In this document: piece after piece, positions 6,092-11,354 of the stretch
Position numbering within the stretch: the stretch's first letter is position 1
Layout: each line of letters starts with the position of its first letter
Source: Ectopseudomonas composti
GTDB lineage: Bacteria > Pseudomonadota > Gammaproteobacteria > Pseudomonadales > Pseudomonadaceae
Assembly (NCBI GenBank): GCA_946886245.1
Contig: CAMPIF010000088.1
Location: forward strand, 1-11,354
DNA: 11,354 nucleotides
Direction: 5' to 3'
Notes under the pieces: model-generated
The model's input: the letters and a program-made list of their open reading frames with translations, nothing else
Databases searched by the model: none
What the model was told of the DNA's origin: nothing
Made by a program: the position numbers and the translations under genes

Positions 6092-7309
6092 CTAACGGGT
6101 CTTGAGCGACGGCAGCAGCGCGGTGAGGATGCCCAGCAGCGGCAGGAAGGAGCACAGCAGGAACACCTCCTCGATGCCGTGGATGTCCGCCAGGTAGCCG
6201 AGCAGCGCCCCGCCGATGCCACCGAAGCCGAACATCAGACCGAAGAACAGCCCGGCGATCATGCCGACGTTGCCCGGCATCAGCTCCTGGGCGAAGACCA
6301 CGATGGCGGAAAACGCCGAGGCCAGGATGAAGCCGATCACCATGCTCAGCACGCCGGTCCAGAACAGGTCGACGTGCGGCAGCAGCAGGGAGAACGGCGC
6401 CACGCCGAGGATGGAGAACCAGATCACCCGCTTGCGCCCGATGCGGTCGCCGATCGGCCCGCCGAAGAAGGTGCCGGCCGCCACCGCGCCGAGGAACAGG
6501 AACAGGTAGAGCTGCGAGCTGGCCACCGACAGGTCGAACTTCTCGATCAGGAAGAAGGTGAAATAGCTGGTGAAGCTGGCCATGTAGAAGTATTTGGAGA
6601 ACACCAACAGCGCCAGGATCAGCAAGGCGAACTTCACCCGCGCGGCCGACAGACCATGAGTGGCCATGCCGCCCTGCTTGAGTTTGAACAGCGTCAGGTG
6701 GTGGCGATACCAGCGGCTCAGGCCATACAGCACGACGATGGCGAAGGCGGCGAACAGGCCGAACCAGGCGACGTTACCCTGGCCGTAGGGAATGATGATC
6801 GCCGCCGCCAGCAGCGGGCCGAAAGCGGTACCGGCGTTGCCGCCAACCTGGAAGGTGGACTGCGCCAGGCCGTAGCGGCCGCCCGAGGCGAGGCGGGCGA
6901 TGCGCGACGCCTCCGGATGGAAGGTCGAGGAACCGATGCCCACCAGTGCTGCGGCCATGAGGATCGCCGGAAAGCTGCCGACGAAGGCCAACATGAGGAT
7001 GCCGACCAGGGTACACAGCGAACCGGCCGGCAACAGCCAGGGCTTGGGATGGCGGTCGGTGTGATAGCCCACCCAGGGCTGCAGCAGCGAGGCGGTGAGC
7101 TGGAAGGTCAGGGTGATCAGGCCGATCTGGGCGAAGCTCAGGCCGTAGTTGAGCTTGAGCATCGGGTAGATGGCGGGCAACACCGCCTGGATCAGGTCGT
7201 TGATCAGGTGCGCCAGGGCGCAGGCGCCGATCACGCGCATTACCAGAGGGCTGGCCTGGCTGACGGGCGAGGCGCCGGCCAGGGTCGTAGCGGCAGGACT
7301 GCTGGACAT
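6092..7309 (-). CDS. fsr: MFS exporter, fosmidomycin resistance protein (Fsr) family
   Basis: 405-residue inner-membrane proton-driven exporter of the major facilitator superfamily. The N-terminal half matches what I recall of E. coli Fsr closely: HLINDLIQAVLPAIYP (34-49), LSFAQIGLITLTFQLTASLLQP (57-78), GIGSSTFHPEASRIARLASGG (124-144) and AQSTFQVGGNAG (149-160). The second half carries the cytoplasmic-loop motif GGPIGDRIGRKRV (283-295). E. coli Fsr confers fosmidomycin resistance when overexpressed; the natural substrate here is unknown. Start ATG 7309 has GGAAG upstream. An AraC-family regulator is encoded divergently 104 bases away and is the likely regulator. The DUF998 gene follows. Confidence 0.92.
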   Translation of the reverse strand: MSSSPAATTLAGASPVSQASPLVMRVIGACALAHLINDLIQAVLPAIYPMLKLNYGLSFAQIGLITLTFQLTASLLQPWVGYHTDRHPKPWLLPAGSLCTLVGILMLAFVGSFPAILMAAALVGIGSSTFHPEASRIARLASGGRYGLAQSTFQVGGNAGTAFGPLLAAAIIIPYGQGNVAWFGLFAAFAIVVLYGLSRWYRHHLTLFKLKQGGMATHGLSAARVKFALLILALLVFSKYFYMASFTSYFTFFLIEKFDLSVASSQLYLFLFLGAVAAGTFFGGPIGDRIGRKRVIWFSILGVAPFSLLLPHVDLFWTGVLSMVIGFILASAFSAIVVFAQELMPGNVGMIAGLFFGLMFGFGGIGGALLGYLADIHGIEEVFLLCSFLPLLGILTALLPSLKTR

Positions 7310-7351
7310 GCTTGAAGCTTCCGGACGAGGTGAGGAACGGCGCTATGCTAG

Positions 7352-7406
7352 GCTGCGCCCAATCGCCTGTCTCACGAAGACAGGGCAGCAACCCTCGCAA
7401 AAAGGG
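7352..7406 (+). promoter_or_regulatory. Structured 5' leader of the AraC-family gene
   Basis: CCTGTCT (7366-7372) and AGACAGG (7378-7384) form a perfect 7-bp stem with loop CACGA. It can be extended by an outer GCTGC (7352-7356) and GCAGC (7385-7389). A second small hairpin pairs CCCT (7392-7395) with AGGG (7403-7406), which is the ribosome-binding region of the gene. It could be a leader affecting translation or a dyad operator in the shared fsr/araC spacer. Neither is proven. Confidence 0.4.
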
Positions 7407-7413
7407 CACAGGC

Positions 7414-8187
7414 ATGCGATTACCTGAGAAGTTGCTGGCCGAGATCGACGCCTCCCCCTGGCTGATCAGCAGCAGCGCCACCGATTACCCGATCAACGCC
7501 ATCATCGAGCCGCACTCGCACCGCAACAAGCATCAGCTGATCTACGCCATCTCCGGGGTGATGGTGGTGACTTCGGCGCTGAACCAGTGGACGGTGCCGC
7601 CGAGCCGAGGCATCTGGATGCCCTGCGGCCAGGTGCATGCGATCCGCTGCATCGGCAGCGTGCGAATGCGCAGCGTCTTCGTGCGCCCCGACGCCCTGGC
7701 GGACATGCCCGCCGAGTGCCGCGCCGTGGCCATCTCACCGCTGCTCAGCGAGCTGATCCGCGCCGCCGTGGCGATCACCCAGCCCAATGCCGACGACTCG
7801 CGCGAGGCGCGGGTGATGCGCCTGATCCTCGATGAATTGCGCATCCTGCCGACCCTGCCGCTGCACCTGCCGCAGCCGGCCGACCCACGCATCCAGGCGA
7901 TCTGCGCGACGCTGCAGAACGACCCGGGCGACGCCTCCACCCTGGCCGACTGGAGCACCCGCCTGTGTCTGGACGAGAAGACCATCCAGCGCCTGTTCCA
8001 CAAGGGCACCGGCATGACCTTCGGCCAATGGCGCCAGCAAGCGCGCCTGTTGTTGGCCCTGGAGCGCATCGCCCTGGGCGAGAAGATCATCGACATCGCC
8101 GTGGCGCTGGGCTACGAAAGCCCCAGCGCCTTCGCCACCATGTTCAAGAAGCAGTTCGGCACCACGCCCAGCCAGTTCTTCAAGTGA
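7414..8187 (+). CDS. AraC-family transcriptional regulator with cupin sensor domain
   Basis: 257-residue cytoplasmic DNA-binding protein. The N-terminal cupin-like sensor domain includes EPHSHRNKHQLIYAISG (32-48) and VPPSRGIWMPCGQVHAIR (61-78). The C-terminal AraC domain has two helix-turn-helix units: STLADWSTRLCLDEKTIQRLFHK (about 175-197) and KIIDIAVALGYESPSAFATMFKKQFGTTPSQFF (224-256), with the conserved GY.S.SAF..FKK.FG.TPS pattern. ATG 7414 was chosen with AAAGGG about 8 bases upstream; an upstream TTG in frame is less likely because it adds sequence foreign to the family. The divergent fsr-type exporter gene is its probable target, as is common for this arrangement. The ligand is unknown. 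Confidence 0.9.
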   Translation: MRLPEKLLAEIDASPWLISSSATDYPINAIIEPHSHRNKHQLIYAISGVMVVTSALNQWTVPPSRGIWMPCGQVHAIRCIGSVRMRSVFVRPDALADMPAECRAVAISPLLSELIRAAVAITQPNADDSREARVMRLILDELRILPTLPLHLPQPADPRIQAICATLQNDPGDASTLADWSTRLCLDEKTIQRLFHKGTGMTFGQWRQQARLLLALERIALGEKIIDIAVALGYESPSAFATMFKKQFGTTPSQFFK

Positions 8188-8250
8188 TGCCGAGGCTGCC
8201 CAACGCTTGCTCGCAGCATGCCGACGACACTCATTAGCCACTTCAACAAC

Positions 8251-8274
8251 CGCTATATATAAATAAACATAACG
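8251..8274 (+). promoter_or_regulatory. Candidate ModE operator upstream of modA
   Basis: An imperfect dyad whose left half is CGCTATAT and whose right half, read on the minus strand, is CGTTATGT. The halves are separated by 8 bases, 24 bases in all. The layout and half-sites match the ModE box in front of E. coli modA as I recall it, which ends in CATAACG in the same way. ModE with bound molybdate represses mod operons. The site lies 54 bases before the modA start in an A/T-rich island that probably also contains the -10 region. No modE gene is in the window. Confidence 0.7.
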
Positions 8275-8280
8275 ATGTAG

Positions 8281-9084
<804 letters not shown>

Positions 9085-9104
9085 CCTGCCACCGGAACCC
9101 ACTC

Positions 9105-9785
9105 ATGCCGCTGTCCAAGAACGACCTCGATGCGATCCTGCTGACCCTCGAGCTGGCCTCGCTGACCACCGTGCTGCTGCTGATCATTGGCACGCCCATC
9201 GCCCTGTGGCTGGCGCGCACCGACTCCTGGCTCAAGCGCCCGGTCGGCGCCGTGGTGGCGCTACCGCTGGTGCTGCCACCGACGGTGATCGGCTTCTATC
9301 TGCTGGTGAGCATGGGGCCCAATGGCTTCTTCGGCCAACTGACGCAAAGCCTGGGTCTCGGCACCTTCACTTTCACCTTTACCGGCCTGGTGATCGGTTC
9401 GATCTTCTATTCCCTGCCCTTCGTCGTGCAGCCGTTGCAGAACGCCTTCGAGGCCATCGGCCGTGGTCCGCTGGAGGCTGCTGCGACCTTGCGCGCCAAT
9501 CCCTGGGACTGCTTCTTCAGCGTGGTGCTGCCGCTGGCCCGCCCCGGCTTCATCACCGCCGCCATTCTCAGTTTCGCCCATACCATCGGTGAGTTCGGCG
9601 TGGTGCTGATGATCGGCGGCAATATCCCCGGCAAGACCCAGGTGGTCTCGGTACAGATCTACAACCACGTGGAAACCATGAACTACGCCCAGGCGCACTG
9701 GCTGGCCGGTGGCATGGTGGCGTTCTCCTTCATCGTTCTGCTGGCGTTGTACAGCGGGCGCAGCACCCGGATGAGGGCACTGTGA
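9105..9785 (+). CDS. modB: Molybdate ABC transporter, permease
   Basis: 226-residue inner-membrane permease forming the translocation channel with ModC and receiving molybdate from ModA. About five membrane segments are visible, the usual number for ModB. The cytoplasmic coupling (EAA) loop is [25 protein letters not shown], starting at Glu124; the glycine usual at its seventh position is Arg130 here. [29 protein letters not shown] is a typical ModB C-terminal segment. Start ATG 9105 has CGGAA upstream. The TGA stop shares one base with the modC ATG, which points to translational coupling. Confidence 0.95.
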   Translation: MPLSKNDLDAILLTLELASLTTVLLLIIGTPIALWLARTDSWLKRPVGAVVALPLVLPPTVIGFYLLVSMGPNGFFGQLTQSLGLGTFTFTFTGLVIGSIFYSLPFVVQPLQNAFEAIGRGPLEAAATLRANPWDCFFSVVLPLARPGFITAAILSFAHTIGEFGVVLMIGGNIPGKTQVVSVQIYNHVETMNYAQAHWLAGGMVAFSFIVLLALYSGRSTRMRAL

Positions 9786-10909
9786 TGTTCGGTTTCGGCA
9801 AGGCCTCGGCGCCCGCCGTCCAAGACGATGGACGCATTCGCGCGCGCTTTCTGGTCAGGCATCCGGGCTTCACCCTGGATGTCGACCTCGACCTGCCCGG
9901 GCGCGGCGTCAGCGCGCTGTTCGGCCATTCCGGTTCGGGCAAGACCAGTTGCCTACGCTGCTTCGCCGGGCTGGATCGCCCGCAGCAGGGCTACCTGCAG
10001 GTCGCCGGAGAGCTCTGGCAGGACAGTGAGCGCGGGTTCTTTCTGCCCGCTCACAAGCGGGCCATCGGTTACGTATTCCAGGACGCCAACCTGTTCCCGC
10101 ACCTGAGCGTGCGCAAGAATCTGGAATACGGCCAACGGCGCATCCCCGCCGCGCAGCGCAAGGTGGCGTTGGATCAGGCACTGGAACTGCTGGGCATCGG
10201 CCATCTGCTCGAGCGCATGCCCTCGGCGCTGTCCGGTGGCGAGCGCCAGCGCGTCGGCATCGCCCGCGCGCTGGTCACCAGCCCGCGCCTGCTGCTGATG
10301 GACGAGCCGCTGGCTTCGCTGGACCTCAAGCGCAAGCAGGAAGTGCTGCCTTATCTGGAGAGGCTGCACGAGCAGTTGGAAATACCCGTGCTCTATGTCA
10401 GTCATGCGCCGGACGAAGTGGCGCGTCTGGCCGATCATCTGGTGCTGCTCGACGAAGGCCGGGTGCGCGCCAGCGGCCCGCTCAAGGAAACCCTGCTGCG
10501 TGCCGACCTGCCCTTCGCCAGCGACGAGGATGCCGAGGCGGTGATCGACGGTCAGGTCTGCGCTCACGATGCCACCTACGATCTGCTGGAGCTTCAACTG
10601 CCTGGCAGCGAGGCGCGCCTGCGCTTGCCCCATGCGGCGCTGCCCAGCGGCCATCAGGTTCGGGTGAAGATCAAGGCCCGCGACGTCAGCCTGGCGCTCA
10701 ATCGCGCCGAGGATTGCAGCCTGCTCAACCTGCTGCTGGCGACGGTGGAAAGTTGGCAGGCGCTAGACGCGCAGATGCTGCTGACCCTGCGCATCGGCGA
10801 ACAGCATCTGCTGGCACGGATCACCCGTTACTCCTTCGATCAGTTGGGCATTCATGCCGGACAGGCGCTCTGGGCGCAGATCAAGTCGGTATCGTTGTTG
10901 GCACCCTAG
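9785..10909 (+). CDS. modC: Molybdate ABC transporter, ATP-binding protein
   Basis: 374-residue ATPase that powers molybdate import at the inner face of the membrane. Walker A is GHSGSGKTS (47-55), the Q-loop lies in [14 protein letters not shown], the ABC signature is LSGGERQ (149-155), Walker B is LLLMDEP with Asp173-Glu174, and the switch histidine is His207 in VSHAPDE. The last third (about 270-374) holds the TOBE/Mop-like molybdate-binding region with [11 protein letters not shown], as in ModC proteins of about 350-370 residues. ATG 9785 overlaps the modB stop by one base and has GAGGG about 8 bases upstream. An in-frame GTG three bases earlier is the alternative start. The REP array begins 26 bases after its stop. 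Confidence 0.95.
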   Translation: MFGFGKASAPAVQDDGRIRARFLVRHPGFTLDVDLDLPGRGVSALFGHSGSGKTSCLRCFAGLDRPQQGYLQVAGELWQDSERGFFLPAHKRAIGYVFQDANLFPHLSVRKNLEYGQRRIPAAQRKVALDQALELLGIGHLLERMPSALSGGERQRVGIARALVTSPRLLLMDEPLASLDLKRKQEVLPYLERLHEQLEIPVLYVSHAPDEVARLADHLVLLDEGRVRASGPLKETLLRADLPFASDEDAEAVIDGQVCAHDATYDLLELQLPGSEARLRLPHAALPSGHQVRVKIKARDVSLALNRAEDCSLLNLLLATVESWQALDAQMLLTLRIGEQHLLARITRYSFDQLGIHAGQALWAQIKSVSLLAP

Positions 10910-10935
10910 GGGGCGGGACAAACGAGCCGGTCGAC

Positions 10936-11354
10936 CGTAGGATGCGCCGCGCGCACCGAGCACGCGCACATGCACCAGGTTCGTCGCCCGGATGCAATCC
11001 GGGACGATTACCAGATACCCGGCAAATTCCTGCATACCCGGTGCGCATGGCGCACCCTACGCAGGATCGGTGCGCGCCGTAGGATGCGCCGCGCGCACCG
11101 AGCACGCGCAGATGCCCCCGGCTCGTAGCCCGGATGCAATCCGGGGCGATTACCAGACGCCCGACAATTGCGGCATACCCGGTGCGCATGGCGCACCCTA
11201 CGTAAAGATCGGTGCACGCCGTAGGGTGCGCCGTGCGCACCGATCAGGCGCACATGCCCCGGCTCGTAGCCCGGATGCAATCCGGGGCGATTACCAGATG
11301 CCCGACAATTGCGGCATACCCGGTGCGCATGGCGCACCCTACGTAAAGATCGGT
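10936..11354. repeat. Tandem array of 141-142 bp REP-composed units
   Basis: Units begin at 10936, 11078 and 11220; the third is cut by the window end. Each unit has three GTAG-headed hairpins: a forward one (10936, 11078, 11220) with a GGTGCGC-type stem, a central one with stem CCCGGAT-GCA-ATCCGGG (starting 10987, 11129, 11270), and a reversed copy of the first, GGTGCGC-ATG-GCGCACC then CTAC (starting around 11037, 11178, 11319). The first and third can also pair with each other across the unit. Units 2 and 3 are nearly identical outside their first 40 bases. Unit 1 has diverged more, for example GTCG instead of GTAG before its central hairpin. Open frames across the array only mirror the repeat, so no gene is called. 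Confidence 0.88.

Noticed and set aside
6083..7315. 410-codon plus-strand open frame opposite fsr
   Set aside because: Low-complexity Gln/Glu/His/Gly-rich translation typical of an antisense frame; the minus strand encodes a clear MFS protein.
7312..7406. Guanidine-II (mini-ykkC) riboswitch, because of ACGA loops at 7324-7328 and 7374-7377
   Set aside because: The first ACGA has no flanking stem and the second lies in a five-base loop; the required two tetraloop hairpins are not present.
11008..11337. Repetitive 109-codon minus-strand protein with 47-residue repeats
   Set aside because: The peptide repeat is just the REP array read in a frame that stays open because two periods equal 141 bases; no ribosome site or fold.
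10936..11354. CRISPR array
   Set aside because: Units are 141-142 bp and nearly identical throughout, with no short repeat / unique spacer alternation and no cas genes.

Overview
The window comes from a high-GC gammaproteobacterium, most likely a Pseudomonas. The mendocina/oleovorans/stutzeri-like side of the genus is my inference. The basis is strong G/C third-position codon use, Pseudomonas-type gene families, and REP elements of the GTAG and GGAG types. It reads as ordinary chromosome: transport genes and small metabolic or hypothetical genes separated by repeat-rich spacers. I see no phage, plasmid, CRISPR, tRNA or rRNA gene.

Layout. 1-1249 (-) is a chromate transporter gene, chrA, cut off by the window start. 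1250-2198 holds no convincing gene. It carries two copies of a motif built on a perfect DnaA box, a larger intergenic repeat, and two single REP elements. 2199-3440 (-) is an EntS-like MFS exporter. 3441-3772 contains an inverted pair of GGAG-type REPs (a REPIN) around a 14-bp palindrome. 3773-4057 (-) encodes a small basic protein with a possible zinc site. It is divergent from 4232-4861 (+), a class I SAM methyltransferase. 4934-5239 (-) is a NIPSNAP-family protein, 5391-6038 (-) a DUF998 membrane protein, and 6092-7309 (-) a fosmidomycin-resistance-type MFS exporter (fsr). An AraC-family regulator, 7414-8187 (+), is transcribed divergently from fsr. 8329-10909 (+) is the molybdate ABC transporter operon modABC, preceded by a good candidate ModE operator at 8251-8274. 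From 10936 to the window end runs a tandem array of 141-142 bp units built from REP hairpins.

How the genes work together. modA (periplasmic binding protein), modB (permease) and modC (ATPase) form one tightly packed operon for high-affinity molybdate uptake, probably repressed by ModE when molybdate is plentiful. The AraC-type gene probably controls the divergent fsr exporter, and the DUF998 gene follows fsr closely enough to be co-transcribed. chrA and the two MFS genes add efflux capacity for chromate and small molecules.

I found no clear new multi-gene system. The most unusual structure is the REP-based tandem array directly after modC, which continues past the window end. The paired DnaA-box motif and the structured leader of the AraC gene are secondary leads.
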